The translations under genes and the position numbers were made by a program. The notes beneath the pieces are model-generated. The model made no database searches. It was not told the origin of the DNA and was given only the letters and a program-made list of their open reading frames with translations. 44,271 bases of DNA from contig WRBB01000025.1 in the NCBI GenBank assembly GCA_009779895.1, forward strand, positions 1 to 44,271. Direction: 5' to 3'. Shown piece after piece: positions 7,936 to 17,490 of this stretch (positions are counted from its first letter, which is position 1; the number at the start of each line of letters is the position of its first letter). The DNA comes from Lachnospiraceae bacterium (lineage in GTDB: Bacteria; Bacillota; Clostridia; Lachnospirales; Lachnospiraceae).

Positions 7936-8805
7936 ATGAAATTTACAAAAATGCAAGGCTTAGGCAATGATTATATTTACATTAATTGTTTTGAGGAGCA
8001 AGTGACAAAGCCGGAAGAACTGGCGGTGCAATTAAGCGATCGTCATTTTGGGGTGGGCTCGGATGGTTTGATTTTGATTTGTCCATCTGAAGTGGCTGAT
8101 TTTAAAATGCAGATGTACAACAGCGACGGCTCCCACGGTGAGATGTGTGGCAATGGGATACGCTGCATTGGAAAATATGTATATGATTATGGCTTGACGG
8201 AAAAGGAACACATTTCTGTGGAAACGTTGGCAGGTATTAAGGAACTGGATTTGCTGGTTGAAGAGGGAAAAGTGGTTCAAGTGCGTGTGGATATGGGCAG
8301 TCCAATTTTTGTGACCAAGGATTTTCCGGTTTGCATGGAGCACGAAAGTGTAATTAATCGAACCATTAAGGTAAAAGGTTTGGTGTTTCATTTGACTTGT
8401 GTATCTATGGGAAATCCTCATGCGGTTATTTTTTTAGAAGAAAATGAAGTTTTGCCGGATCGTTTGGAAGAATTGGCTTTAAAAGAGATTGGTCCCGGAT
8501 TCGAACATCATGAAATTTTTCCCAATCGAATCAATACGGAGTTTGTCAAAGTGATAGATCAAAATACGGTGCAAATGCGCGTGTGGGAGCGTGGCTCCGG
8601 TGAGACGATGGCTTGTGGTACCGGGGCTTGTGCGGTGGCAGTTGCTTGTATTTTGCATGGGTTTACGGAGGACAAGGTGACGGTTCGATTGCTTGGTGGT
8701 GATTTGGAGATAGAATGGGATAGAGAAAAAAATACGGTTTATATGACCGGCGCGGCGGTGACGGTCTTTGATGGAGAGATAAGATCTATTTTAGAAAGTG
8801 TGTAG
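7936..8805 (+). CDS. dapF: Diaminopimelate epimerase
   Basis: A 289-residue protein with the two-cysteine racemase layout: C71 in EMCGNGIRC and C227 in MACGTGACA, and the [11 protein letters not shown] start. DapF converts LL-diaminopimelate to meso-diaminopimelate, the direct precursor of lysine and the cross-linking residue of peptidoglycan. It is immediately followed (8 bp) by dapL, which makes its substrate, so the pair completes the aminotransferase version of the pathway. ATG 7936 is preceded by a moderate GGGGTTTGAAGAGA leader. Confidence 0.95.
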   Translation: MKFTKMQGLGNDYIYINCFEEQVTKPEELAVQLSDRHFGVGSDGLILICPSEVADFKMQMYNSDGSHGEMCGNGIRCIGKYVYDYGLTEKEHISVETLAGIKELDLLVEEGKVVQVRVDMGSPIFVTKDFPVCMEHESVINRTIKVKGLVFHLTCVSMGNPHAVIFLEENEVLPDRLEELALKEIGPGFEHHEIFPNRINTEFVKVIDQNTVQMRVWERGSGETMACGTGACAVAVACILHGFTEDKVTVRLLGGDLEIEWDREKNTVYMTGAAVTVFDGEIRSILESV

Positions 8806-8813
8806 GTAGCAAG

Positions 8814-10028
8814 ATGGTTCAGATAAATGATAATTATTTAAAATTGCCCGGTAGCTATTTATTTTCAATGATTGGGCAAAAGGTATCCACATATGCAGAA
8901 GCAAATCCGGACAAGAAATTGATTCGTTTGGGAATTGGTGACGTGACATTGCCTTTGGTGCCGGCTATTACATCCGCATTGGAGAAAGCAGTTGTAGAAA
9001 TGGGGCAGGAAAGAACTTTTCGTGGATATGCGCCTGATTTGGGTTATGCATTTTTGCGTACAGCCATTGCGAAACATGATTTTCAAGATAGAGGATGTGA
9101 TATTTCTGCGGATGAGGTGTTTGTATCTGACGGAGCCAAATGTGATTCGGGCAATATTCAGGAAATATTTAGTGTAGACAATAAAATAGCGGTTTGTGAT
9201 CCTGTTTATCCTGTTTACGTAGATACAAATGTGATGGCGGGGCGGACAGGCACTTATGATGTTACTTCAGAAACCTGGAGTGATGTGATTTATATGCCTT
9301 GTACCAAAGAGAACAATTTTGCGCCGGAATTACCAAAAAAAACGCCGGACATGATTTATCTTTGTTTTCCCAATAATCCGACAGGTTCAACCATCCATAA
9401 GGCGATGCTGCAAACATGGGTAGATTATGCAAATCAAGTGGGAGCGATTATTATTTATGATGCTGCTTATGAGGCTTATATTTCAGAAAAGGATGTGCCC
9501 CATAGTATTTATGAATGTGAGGGTGCAAAAACCTGTGCCATTGAACTGAGAAGTTTTTCTAAAAATGCCGGATTTACCGGCGTTCGTTTGGGGGCGACGA
9601 TTGTTCCCAAAGAATTGGAGCGAGGGGGTGTTTCTTTGCATGCTTTGTGGGCTAGACGACATGGTACCAAATACAATGGTGCACCTTATATCATACAAAG
9701 AGCCGGCGAGGCAGTTTACTCCGAAGCAGGAAAAGCGCAGTTAAAAGAGCAGATTGCATATTATATGAAAAATGCCAAGGTGATACGGGACGGACTGGCA
9801 AGTGCCGGTTATACTGTTTCCGGTGGAATTAATGCACCCTATATCTGGATGAAAACGCCGGAGGGGATGAGTTCGTGGGCATTTTTTGATTATTTGTTGG
9901 AAGAGGCAAATGTAGTGGGAACACCCGGTTCAGGGTTTGGACCAAGCGGAGAGGGGTATTTTCGGCTGACGGCTTTTGGGAGTTATGAAAACACGGTTGC
10001 GGCGATTGGTAGAATCAAAAAAATGTGA
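8814..10028 (+). CDS. dapL: LL-diaminopimelate aminotransferase
   Basis: A 404-residue class I/II PLP-dependent aminotransferase that closely follows the DapL pattern: [14 protein letters not shown] at the start, [19 protein letters not shown] for substrate/cofactor contact, and [14 protein letters not shown] with the PLP lysine K250. DapL turns tetrahydrodipicolinate straight into LL-DAP using glutamate, bypassing the succinylase/acetylase steps. It sits 8 bp after dapF in the same operon. The presence of dapL suggests that this organism makes DAP by the short aminotransferase route, provided no dapD/H pathway exists elsewhere. Confidence 0.95.
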   Translation: MVQINDNYLKLPGSYLFSMIGQKVSTYAEANPDKKLIRLGIGDVTLPLVPAITSALEKAVVEMGQERTFRGYAPDLGYAFLRTAIAKHDFQDRGCDISADEVFVSDGAKCDSGNIQEIFSVDNKIAVCDPVYPVYVDTNVMAGRTGTYDVTSETWSDVIYMPCTKENNFAPELPKKTPDMIYLCFPNNPTGSTIHKAMLQTWVDYANQVGAIIIYDAAYEAYISEKDVPHSIYECEGAKTCAIELRSFSKNAGFTGVRLGATIVPKELERGGVSLHALWARRHGTKYNGAPYIIQRAGEAVYSEAGKAQLKEQIAYYMKNAKVIRDGLASAGYTVSGGINAPYIWMKTPEGMSSWAFFDYLLEEANVVGTPGSGFGPSGEGYFRLTAFGSYENTVAAIGRIKKM

Positions 10029-10062
10029 CAAATTTTAAAATTTATTTGATGAAACTGTTGTC

Positions 10063-10091
10063 TTTACATAATATATGCATTATGGTATTAT
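10063..10091 (+). promoter_or_regulatory. Promoter of tRNA-Arg
   Basis: TTTACA (10063-10068) and TATTAT (10086-10091) are spaced by 17 bp, with the tRNA 5' end 13 bp downstream. This is a close match to the housekeeping consensus. Confidence 0.65.
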
Positions 10092-10103
10092 TACTTAGTT
10101 ACC

Positions 10104-10175
10104 GCACCTGTAGCTCAGTGGATAGAGCTATGCCCTCCGGAGGCATGTGCAGCGGTTCGACTCCGCTCAGGTGCT
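10104..10175 (+). tRNA. tRNA-Arg (anticodon CCG)
   Basis: A complete cloverleaf of 72 nt: acceptor GCACCTG/CAGGTGC, D-arm GCTC/GAGC, anticodon stem ATGCC/GGCAT with loop CTCCGGA, and T-arm AGCGG/CCGCT with TTCGACT. Anticodon CCG reads CGG arginine codons. No CCA is encoded. It lies directly upstream of argS, the enzyme that charges it. Confidence 0.93.
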
Positions 10176-10203
10176 TATTTTTTCCATAAAGTTGGAATAT
10201 GTT

Positions 10204-10258
10204 AGGTTGTTGTAAGGGTCTGTTACAAAATGTTTTGAAATAGAACCGGCAACAACCT
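10204..10258 (+). promoter_or_regulatory. Long-loop inverted repeat in the argS leader
   Basis: AGGTTGTTG (10204-10212) is perfectly complementary to CAACAACCT (10250-10258), with a 37-base loop and a short TTTT after it. It could end the tRNA-Arg transcript or act in the argS leader. No T-box features were found. Confidence 0.4.
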
Positions 10259-10308
10259 TTTGAATAGGAATGATTTTGCAACGATTACAAGCAAGGGAGA
10301 ATAAAAAA

Positions 10309-12075
10309 TTGAAAACACTTTTACAACAGATTACCATCCGGTTGGAGCAAGCCTTTGAACAAGCCGGCTACGATAAATCTTATGGCAGGGTTACCCGTTC
10401 GAACCGCCCTGATCTTTGTGAATACCAGTGTAATGGTGCAATGGCGGCAGCCAAGGCTTATAAGAAAGCACCGATTTTGGTTGCAAATGATGTGTTGGCC
10501 TGTTTGGTTGATTGTGATATGTTTGAACAAAAGGAAGCGGTGCATCCGGGATTTATTAATTTGAAAGTGACAGGCAGTGTTTTATGCACACATTTAAAAG
10601 AGATGTATGTTTGTGAAAAACTAGGGGTGCGTCAAGAAGAAGTGCCAAAAACCATTGTGGTGGATTATGGCGGACCAAATGTGGCTAAGCCGTTGCATGT
10701 AGGGCATTTGCGTGCGGCAATTATTGGTGAGAGTGTGAAACGCTTGATGCGTTTTAAAGGTAATCAAGTGATTGGTGATATTCATTTGGGTGATTGGGGT
10801 TACCAGATGGGTTTGATTATTGCGGAGTTGGAACGACGTCAACCCAATCTGCCTTATTTTGATGAGGATTTTGATGGCGTATATCCGGCAGAATCGCCCT
10901 TTACCATTGCTGAACTAGAAGAGATTTATCCGACAGCCAGTGCTTTTGCCAAGGAAAACGAAGCCTTTCGGGAGAACGCATTAGAAAAAACATATTTGCT
11001 GCAAAGCGGGCACAAAGGATATTTTGCGATTTGGAGGCACATTATGGATGTGTCTGTTGCTGATTTAAAGAAAAATTATCAAGACTTAAATGTGGAATTT
11101 GATTTGTGGAAAGGCGAAGCGGACGTTCAAAAGTATATTCCGGATATGGTGGAGATGCTAAAAGAAAAGGGTTATGCGCACTTAGATGAGGGTGCTTTGG
11201 TGGTGGATGTGGCACAGGAGGGAGATAAAAAAGAGATTCCTCCTTGTATGATTCTAAAATCAGATGGGGCGGCACTTTATAGCACGACGGATTTGGCAAC
11301 GTTGATAGAGCGTGAACGAAAGTATAGCCCGGCACAAGTGATTTATGTGGTAGACAAGCGGCAAGGATTGCATTTTACTCAAGTGTTTCGTTGTGCAAAA
11401 AAGGCAGGCATTGTGCCTGAGGCAACAAGGCTTGACTTCTTGGGCTTTGGTACCATGAACGGAACAGACGGAAAACCCTTTCAAACCCGTGCGGGTGGGG
11501 TGATGCGTTTGGAAAATCTAATCCACGAGATTAATGACGAGATGTTGATAAAAATTAAAGATAATCGCACCGTGACGGAAGAGGCGGCGTTGGCAACGGC
11601 AAAGATGATTGGTTTGGCGGCGGTAAAATACGGAGATTTATCCAATCAGGCTTCAAAAGATTATGTGTTTGATGTGGAGCGTTTTGCTTCTTTTGAGGGT
11701 AATACGGGGCCATATATACTATATACCATTGTGCGCATCAAATCTATTTTAAATCGTTTTGTAAAAACAGAAAAATCCTTGGAGGGTTTGGCTTTTGGTT
11801 TTGCAACAACGGAGCATGAGAAAGCCTTGATGCTTGAAGTGGTTCATTTTCCGGAGATGATTCAGGATGCCTATGAAGATTTGGCACCCCATAAGATTTG
11901 CGCTTATATCTATGATTTGGCCAATGCTTTAAATAAGTTTTATCATGAGACCAAGATTCTGGCAGAAGAAGATGAACGTAAGAAAGAGGGTTATATTGCA
12001 TTGTTATTGCTTGTGAAAGAGATTTTGGAGCAAGCGATTTGGATTCTTGGTTTTGAGGCTCCTGAAAGGATGTAA
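10309..12075 (+). CDS. argS: Arginyl-tRNA synthetase
   Basis: A class I synthetase that charges tRNA-Arg using ATP. From the TTG start at 10309 it has 588 residues; the TTG follows AAGGGAG (10293-10299) by 9 bases and gives the usual start (KTLLQQI..). An upstream in-frame ATG at 10270 would add 13 unrelated residues. The signature HVGH is at residues 130-133 within GGPNVAKPLHVGHLRAAI, and GTMNGTDGKPFQTRAGG marks the region that replaces KMSKS in ArgRS. The C-terminal helical anticodon-binding domain (SFEGNTGPYILYTIVRI; ALNKFYHETKIL) is intact. The alanyl-tRNA editing gene follows after 6 bp. Confidence 0.95.
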   Translation: MKTLLQQITIRLEQAFEQAGYDKSYGRVTRSNRPDLCEYQCNGAMAAAKAYKKAPILVANDVLACLVDCDMFEQKEAVHPGFINLKVTGSVLCTHLKEMYVCEKLGVRQEEVPKTIVVDYGGPNVAKPLHVGHLRAAIIGESVKRLMRFKGNQVIGDIHLGDWGYQMGLIIAELERRQPNLPYFDEDFDGVYPAESPFTIAELEEIYPTASAFAKENEAFRENALEKTYLLQSGHKGYFAIWRHIMDVSVADLKKNYQDLNVEFDLWKGEADVQKYIPDMVEMLKEKGYAHLDEGALVVDVAQEGDKKEIPPCMILKSDGAALYSTTDLATLIERERKYSPAQVIYVVDKRQGLHFTQVFRCAKKAGIVPEATRLDFLGFGTMNGTDGKPFQTRAGGVMRLENLIHEINDEMLIKIKDNRTVTEEAALATAKMIGLAAVKYGDLSNQASKDYVFDVERFASFEGNTGPYILYTIVRIKSILNRFVKTEKSLEGLAFGFATTEHEKALMLEVVHFPEMIQDAYEDLAPHKICAYIYDLANALNKFYHETKILAEEDERKKEGYIALLLLVKEILEQAIWILGFEAPERM

Positions 12076-12081
12076 AGATAG

Positions 12082-13296
12082 ATGACGACGGTGAAACTCT
12101 ATTATCAAGATAGTTATATGAGAGAGTTTAAGGCAAAGGTAATTTCTTGTCAGCGTATTGGCCCGGATGAAACATTTGGTCATTATGAGGTGGTGTTGGA
12201 TCGTACGGCTTTTTTTCCGGAAAGCGGCGGCCAGTATAGTGATGGCGGGACGTTAAAAGACATTTTGCTGCTTGATGTTTATGAGCGCGAGGGTGTGATT
12301 TATCACTTGACGCAAGCACCGTTGCCGGTGGGGGAAGAGATTACAGGCGTGCTGGATTGGCAAGAACGTTTTATGAAGATGCAACAGCATTCGGCGGAGC
12401 ACATTGTTTCCGGTTTGATTCACCGTATCTTTGATTATGATAATGTGGGCTTTCACTTGGGTAGTGAAAATAGTACTTTAGATTTTAATGGTGAAATCAG
12501 CCAGGAACAGTTAAAAGAAGTTGAGTGGCGTGCCAATGAAGTGTTGGTTCAAAATTTGGATTTGATAGAGAATTGGCCTAGCAAAAAGGAATTGGATGCC
12601 CTTGTCTTTCGTAGTAAAATGGAATTAAAAGAAGCGGTGCGGATTATTACGATTCCCGGCGTAGATGATTGTGCTTGCTGTGCACCTCATGTGAAAAAAA
12701 CGGGTGAAATTGGCTTGATTAAATTGACTTCTGTAATACGTTATAAAGGCGGTGTACGGATTACGATGTTGTGTGGTTTTCGTGCATTGGCAGATTATGC
12801 AAGGAAAGAAGCCCTTGCCAAATCTCTTTCGGTGTTGCTTTCAGCACAAGAGGGAGAAATTGTAACGGCAGTGGAGACTTTGCAAGGAGAAGTGATTTTG
12901 GAAAGGCAAAAATATGTTGCATTGGAGCAAAAGTTGTTTGCTTATAAAGTGGCGACTTTGCCTGTAGATCAAGAACGGATTTGTTTGTTTGAGGCGGATT
13001 TGCAAGGAGAATCCCCCAGATATTTGATGAATCTGGTTTTGGAAAGTGGAAAAGAATTGTGTGCAGTATTTTTTCGTGGATGTGGTGGAAATAATCCACA
13101 GGAGGGATACCGTTATTTTATCGGTAGCAGACATATAGACGTGAGACCTTTGGAGAAAGAGCTAAGTGGGTTGTTTTCAGGTCGTGGTGGCGGAAGTGAG
13201 AAGATGATCCAAGGTTTTGTGAAAGGGAATGCGGCATCTCTGAAAAAATGGTTTGCAGAAAGGGAAGAGAATGTTGAAAGACGCACCGGGTTATAG
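12082..13296 (+). CDS. Alanyl-tRNA editing protein (AlaX-L type with DHHA1 domain)
   Basis: A 404-residue free-standing relative of the AlaRS editing half. These proteins hydrolyse Ser-tRNA(Ala) or Gly-tRNA(Ala), correcting mischarging. The zinc ligands are visible: H103 and H107 in QQHSAEHIVSG, and C199/H203 in CACCAPHV. The N-terminal beta-barrel carries DRTAFFPESGGQYSDGG, and the C-terminus has the DHHA1 hallmark FSGRGGGS. It lies 6 bp after argS and overlaps the next gene by 26 bp, so translation is probably coupled. Confidence 0.88.
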   Translation: MTTVKLYYQDSYMREFKAKVISCQRIGPDETFGHYEVVLDRTAFFPESGGQYSDGGTLKDILLLDVYEREGVIYHLTQAPLPVGEEITGVLDWQERFMKMQQHSAEHIVSGLIHRIFDYDNVGFHLGSENSTLDFNGEISQEQLKEVEWRANEVLVQNLDLIENWPSKKELDALVFRSKMELKEAVRIITIPGVDDCACCAPHVKKTGEIGLIKLTSVIRYKGGVRITMLCGFRALADYARKEALAKSLSVLLSAQEGEIVTAVETLQGEVILERQKYVALEQKLFAYKVATLPVDQERICLFEADLQGESPRYLMNLVLESGKELCAVFFRGCGGNNPQEGYRYFIGSRHIDVRPLEKELSGLFSGRGGGSEKMIQGFVKGNAASLKKWFAEREENVERRTGL

Positions 13297-14161
13297 TATA
13301 TGGCGAACGTTGCTGCCTTTGTTGTTGTTTTTTGTATTTCATTGGGTGGCTCAGTTTGTTGTGACAACGGCTGTGCTGGTGATGTGGTTGCCGGAGATTA
13401 TGAGCCAAATGGAAGAGGCGCAGACAACAGTTGCTTTATTTCAGGAAGAATTGATGCGTTATCTGCTGCAAATTGGCTTGTATGTGCAACAGCGGTATGG
13501 GCTTCTTATGCGAGTTTTGGGAGCGGTTTTTACGTTCTTTTACGCATTTTTTGCCTTTCGTAAAGATAGAAAAATAAAAAGGGAAAGTGATGTAAAAGTA
13601 AAAAATGGAGGAAAGGCGAAATATTATGCTTTGATTGTTGGGTTTGCGCTTGTTTCCTCCCTTGTTTTAAATGTGATTTTGATTTTGCTTGGGCAAGCTT
13701 TTCCGGCATTTGCGGAAAGTCAAAATGCTTCGTATCTGCTATCAACGCCGTTGTGGTTGCAATTATTGGGCTTAGGCTTGGTGATTCCGATTGTAGAAGA
13801 GCTTGTTTTCCGTGGTTTGCTTTTTAAACGTTATCAAGAGCGTTATGGTTTCTTGGGTGCTTGCGGGTGGTCAACCTTGTTTTTTGCGTTCGCCCATGGC
13901 AACGGCGGCAATTTGAGTTTTATGTATGCTTTTGTGATGGGTTTGTTTTTGGCTTATGTATATGTAAAATTCGGAACAATAAAAGCACCCGTGTTGTTTC
14001 ATATTGTGATTAATTTATTGGCAGTTATTATGACTTATACCCAAGGATTGAGATGGCTTTTTGCGGATGGAATACGGATCAGTGTCGGGGTGGTGCTTGG
14101 TACATTTTTGGCCGCATCTTTGTTTGTCTTGATGCAGCATAGCAAGATTGAAAAGGAATAG
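13271..14161 (+). CDS. CPBP-family intramembrane metalloprotease
   Basis: A 296-residue polytopic membrane protein starting at ATG 13271, inside the 3' end of the preceding gene, with AGGGAAGAG just upstream. The CPBP (Abi/Rce1-type) motifs are complete: EELVFRGLLFKRY with E176/E177 and R181, FAFAHG with H209, and LFHIVINLL with H244/N248. Hydrophobic segments lie at about 13-40, 78-95, 118-142, 160-180, 215-235, 243-256 and 272-288. Family members cleave prenylated or membrane substrates, or protect against bacteriocins; the substrate here is unknown. A KKxK-rich linker (98-117) faces the cytoplasm. Confidence 0.85.
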   Translation: MLKDAPGYSIWRTLLPLLLFFVFHWVAQFVVTTAVLVMWLPEIMSQMEEAQTTVALFQEELMRYLLQIGLYVQQRYGLLMRVLGAVFTFFYAFFAFRKDRKIKRESDVKVKNGGKAKYYALIVGFALVSSLVLNVILILLGQAFPAFAESQNASYLLSTPLWLQLLGLGLVIPIVEELVFRGLLFKRYQERYGFLGACGWSTLFFAFAHGNGGNLSFMYAFVMGLFLAYVYVKFGTIKAPVLFHIVINLLAVIMTYTQGLRWLFADGIRISVGVVLGTFLAASLFVLMQHSKIEKE

Positions 14162-14164
14162 CTG

Positions 14165-14193
14165 TTGCAATTATTTTTAATGTCATGTATAAT
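14165..14193 (+). promoter_or_regulatory. Promoter of the NlpC/P60 hydrolase gene
   Basis: TTGCAA (14165-14170) and a perfect TATAAT (14188-14193) are separated by 17 bp, 45 bp ahead of the gene start. Confidence 0.7.
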
Positions 14194-14238
14194 GTTTGTT
14201 ATGTATTGCTTCGAAACTATTTATGAAAGGTGGAGATT

Positions 14239-15342
14239 ATGAAGATAAAAAGAGCTCTTAGCGTTTTTTTAGCTACAGCTTTAACCTGGTCTTTGATTGC
14301 ACTGCCTGTTTTGGCAGATCCGACGTTACAGGAGCAAAGGGATGCAGCCCAAGGAGAGGTGAATCAGCTCCAAGAAGAACTTGTCACTTTGATGACGGAT
14401 ATGAGTAGGTTAAGTACCCAGTTGATTGAAACAGGGGAGCAAATCATTCAGACTGAGAAAGATTTAGAAGCGGCTGAAGAGGATCGGGAAGAACAGCGTG
14501 ATTTGATGATGCTTCGTATTCGATATATGTATGAAAATGGTAGTGCTTCTGCCATTGAGCGGATACTTTCCGCAGATAGTTTTGCCGAGATGGTGAATAC
14601 GGCAGAGTATGTACAAAGGGTGCATCAGCATGATCGGGATATGTTGCTCCAGTTTGTGGAAATGGTGAATCACATTGAGGAATTGAACACCAGCTTAGAA
14701 GAAAATATGGCGACTTTGCATGAGAAGCATGACGAGTACAAAGAACATGTAGATACGTTAAATTATATTATTACAACAAGAAGCACTGAAATTGAAAATT
14801 TAGATGTCCAGATTGCAGAGGCAGCTCGTATTGCCGAGGCAAGGCGACAAGAAGAGATACGTTTGGCAGCAGAGGCGGCGGCAGCAGAAGAGGCAGCATT
14901 GGCGGCAGCAGCAGAAGCAGCAAATAATAATGATGTGACGCAGAATGTACCGGAAGTACCTAGTCCGGCACCACCTCCACCGTTACCGCCGATGAATCCG
15001 GGTGGTAATGCCAATACCGGTGAGATGATTGTGGCAATTGCGAGAACTGCCATTGGAGTTCCTTATGAATGGGGTGGTCAAACGATGGCAGGTTTTGACT
15101 GTTCCGGTCTGACCATGTGGGCACATGCTCAGGTAGGTATTTCTATTCCGAGAAACAGCGAAGCACAATTGGCGGCAGGACGTCCTGTTCCCATGGGGCA
15201 GCAGATGCCGGGCGATATTGCATGGACACCGGGGCATGTAGGTATTTACGCCGGCGGTGGTATGATGATTGAAGCACAGATGGACGGTATTCCGGTTGGT
15301 ATATTCCCTGTTCGAGTGTGGGAATTTGTAAGATTTTGGTAA
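14239..15342 (+). CDS. Secreted NlpC/P60 peptidoglycan hydrolase with PcsB-like coiled coil
   Basis: A 367-residue exported protein. It has a signal peptide (about residues 1-27, cleavage near LPVLA-DP), then a long coiled coil (about 30-215, TLQEQRDAAQGEVNQLQEEL and later Ala/Glu-rich repeats), a Pro-rich linker (PSPAPPPPLPPM), and a C-terminal NlpC/P60 domain. The catalytic Cys288 is in FDCSGLTMW, and His333 is in TPGHVGIYAG. It would cleave D-Glu-to-DAP bonds in stem peptides. The coiled coil resembles that of PcsB/CwlO-type enzymes, where it keeps the hydrolase inactive until engaged by FtsEX. ATG 14239 is chosen over a GTG at 14230 because AAGGTGG then fits as the ribosome site. Confidence 0.9.
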   Translation: MKIKRALSVFLATALTWSLIALPVLADPTLQEQRDAAQGEVNQLQEELVTLMTDMSRLSTQLIETGEQIIQTEKDLEAAEEDREEQRDLMMLRIRYMYENGSASAIERILSADSFAEMVNTAEYVQRVHQHDRDMLLQFVEMVNHIEELNTSLEENMATLHEKHDEYKEHVDTLNYIITTRSTEIENLDVQIAEAARIAEARRQEEIRLAAEAAAAEEAALAAAAEAANNNDVTQNVPEVPSPAPPPPLPPMNPGGNANTGEMIVAIARTAIGVPYEWGGQTMAGFDCSGLTMWAHAQVGISIPRNSEAQLAAGRPVPMGQQMPGDIAWTPGHVGIYAGGGMMIEAQMDGIPVGIFPVRVWEFVRFW

Positions 15343-15357
15343 AAATAAGGTTCCATC

Positions 15358-15390
15358 AAATCTCTAGCCTGTTTAGGCTAGAGATTTCAT
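15358..15390 (+). terminator. Strong hairpin after the P60 gene (terminator-like)
   Basis: A perfect 13-bp stem, AAATCTCTAGCCT (15358-15370) with AGGCTAGAGATTT (15375-15387) and a GTTT loop. Only three T residues follow, so termination may be partial. It ends 10 bp before tRNA-Pro. Confidence 0.6.
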
Positions 15391-15397
15391 AAGTCAA

Positions 15398-15472
15398 CGG
15401 GGTATGGCTCAGTTTGGCTAGAGTGCACGGCTGGGGGCCGTGAGGTCGCAGGTTCGAATCCTGTTACCCCGA
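15398..15472 (+). tRNA. tRNA-Pro (anticodon GGG)
   Basis: A 75-nt cloverleaf: acceptor CGGGGTA/TACCCCG, D-arm GCTC/GAGT, anticodon stem CACGG/CCGTG with loop CTGGGGG, and T-arm GCAGG/CCTGT with TTCGAAT. Anticodon GGG reads CCC and CCU proline codons. No CCA is encoded. No room for a conventional promoter is left between the preceding hairpin and the tRNA. Confidence 0.93.
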
Positions 15473-15561
15473 TTTTCATTTAGAGGCAGCGTGTGCATTC
15501 GCATAAAGCTGCTTTTACTATTTTGAACATGAGACATTTAGCTTGCATAAAGGAGAAGATG

Positions 15562-17442
15562 ATGTGTGGATTTGTTGGTTTTGTAGGAAAATTGGAAAAT
15601 AAAGAAACTGTGTTAAACTCTATGATGGATACGATTGTGCATCGTGGGCCGGATAGTGCAGGTGCATACATGGATGAAGACCTTGCTTTGGGTTTTCGTC
15701 GTCTCAGTATTATTGATTTGACCAGTGAGGGAGATCAACCTTTATACAATGAGGACCGCACAAAGATTTTGACTTTTAATGGTGAGATTTATAATTACCA
15801 AGAATTGCGGGAAGAATTGATTGCTGCTGGTCATGTGTTTGTTTCTAAAAGTGATTCGGAAACGGTGCTTCATGGTTATGAAGAGTGGGGAGAAAAAGTG
15901 CTGGATCGCTTGCGTGGTATGTATGCCTTTGTGATTTGGGATACGTTAGAGAAAAAACTGTTTGGGGCAAGGGATATATTTGGTGTCAAACCTTTTTATT
16001 ATGCTTCTATGCAGGATTCCTTTTTGTTTGGATCAGAAATCAAGTCTTTTTTAGAGCATCCGCATTTTGATCAGGTATTTAATGAAAATGCGTTGGGGAA
16101 TTATTTGTCTTTTCAATTTGTGCCTACAAACGAAACGTTTTTCAAAGGTGTTTTTTGTTTGCAGCCAGGACATTATTTTATTTACCAAGGGTCGAGTTTA
16201 AATACAGTTCGTTATTTTGAGCCTAACTTTACAGGTGATTGCACCAAGTCTTTTGATGAAGTGGTGGATGAAATAGAAGCTGTGTTGAAAGAATCCGTAG
16301 AAAAGCATAAGAGTGCAGATGTGGAAGTCGCATCTTATTTGTCCAGTGGTGTGGACTCGTCTTATTTGACTCTTTTGGGTGAGGTGGATAGAACCTTTAC
16401 GGTAGGTTTTGAGAAAGGTGTTTATAGTGAGATAAATGAGGCCAAGGAATTTGCAGCCCGGATCCATATAAAAAATGATGCAAAAGTGATTACCCCGGAT
16501 GAATATTGGGAAAATTTGTCAGATATTATGTATTACATGGATGAGCCGGTTGCAGATCCATCGGCGATTGCCTTGTATTTTTTAAGTGAAGCGGCGGCAA
16601 AAAAGGTGAAGGTAGTTCTTTCCGGGGAAGGATCGGATGAACTGTTTGGTGGTTATAATATTTATTGTGAGCCTTTGGAACATACCGGTTTCAATAAAAT
16701 TCCTTTTGGTTTGCGCCGTGTTATGGGTAAATTCGCTGAGAATTGTTTGCCTAGGGGAATGAAAGGACGTGGTTATTTGATGCGTCATGGTAAAACCTTA
16801 GAAGAGCGTTATTTTGCCAATGCTACAAATATTTTTACGGAAAAAGAAGCAAGTAAAATTTTGAAAAACCCGCAAGAGCCGGGGATTCAGAAAGTGACAA
16901 AACCACTGTATGACAGGGTAAAAGAAAAAGATGATGTGACCAAGATGCAGTATGTTGATTTGCATCTCTGGATGGTTCATGATATCCTTATGAAAGGGGA
17001 TAAGATGGGCATGGCAAATTCATTGGAGGTTCGTGTCCCTTTCTTGGATAAGAAAGTACTAGATTTGGCATTGACCTTGCCTTTGGCATATAAGGTGCAG
17101 CCACCACGCACCAAAGTTGCATTGCGGGCGGCCGCCAATCGAATGATTCCGGAAAAAACAGCTCAGAAGAAAAAACTTGGTTTTCCCATTCCCACACGTG
17201 TTTGGTTGCGGGAGGATAAATATTATAAAATGGTGAAAGAAAGTTTTACTTCTGATTCAGCGCAGAAATTTTTCCATTCTGAAAAGTTGGTACAGTTGTT
17301 GGAGGATCATAAGACAGGGAAACATAAAAATGAAAAAACCGACAATAGCCGGAAAATTTGGACCATTTATATTTTCTTGGTTTGGTATGAACGTTTTTTT
17401 GCAAATGGCAAGCCGATTCACCCAAATAAAGTGCTTCGGTAG
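15562..17442 (+). CDS. asnB: Asparagine synthase (glutamine-hydrolysing)
   Basis: A 626-residue AsnB. The start at ATG 15562 (second of two adjacent ATGs, AGGAG at 15551) makes Cys2 of MCGFVGFVG the N-terminal nucleophile once Met is removed; this glutaminase domain releases ammonia. HRGPDSAGAY and FNGEIYNY contact glutamine. The C-terminal synthetase domain has the PP-loop YLSSGVDSSYL and SGEGSDELFGGY, which adenylate aspartate, then VRVPFLDKKV. The product is asparagine. The upstream frame extension to 15493 has no ribosome site and is not part of the protein. Confidence 0.92.
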   Translation: MCGFVGFVGKLENKETVLNSMMDTIVHRGPDSAGAYMDEDLALGFRRLSIIDLTSEGDQPLYNEDRTKILTFNGEIYNYQELREELIAAGHVFVSKSDSETVLHGYEEWGEKVLDRLRGMYAFVIWDTLEKKLFGARDIFGVKPFYYASMQDSFLFGSEIKSFLEHPHFDQVFNENALGNYLSFQFVPTNETFFKGVFCLQPGHYFIYQGSSLNTVRYFEPNFTGDCTKSFDEVVDEIEAVLKESVEKHKSADVEVASYLSSGVDSSYLTLLGEVDRTFTVGFEKGVYSEINEAKEFAARIHIKNDAKVITPDEYWENLSDIMYYMDEPVADPSAIALYFLSEAAAKKVKVVLSGEGSDELFGGYNIYCEPLEHTGFNKIPFGLRRVMGKFAENCLPRGMKGRGYLMRHGKTLEERYFANATNIFTEKEASKILKNPQEPGIQKVTKPLYDRVKEKDDVTKMQYVDLHLWMVHDILMKGDKMGMANSLEVRVPFLDKKVLDLALTLPLAYKVQPPRTKVALRAAANRMIPEKTAQKKKLGFPIPTRVWLREDKYYKMVKESFTSDSAQKFFHSEKLVQLLEDHKTGKHKNEKTDNSRKIWTIYIFLVWYERFFANGKPIHPNKVLR

Positions 17443-17490
17443 CAGTTTTGATGTTATATATTCTTGGGGAAGAATAATAAGGGGAACAGG

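Noticed and set aside
10176-10308. T-box riboswitch ahead of argS
   Set aside because: No specifier loop or conserved T-box sequence (UGGNACC-type) and no clear terminator/antiterminator pair; only a 9-bp long-loop stem is present.
13300-13563. Alternative plus-strand 87-codon frame inside the CPBP protease gene
   Set aside because: It is the other reading frame of a well-supported membrane protease and has no start context.
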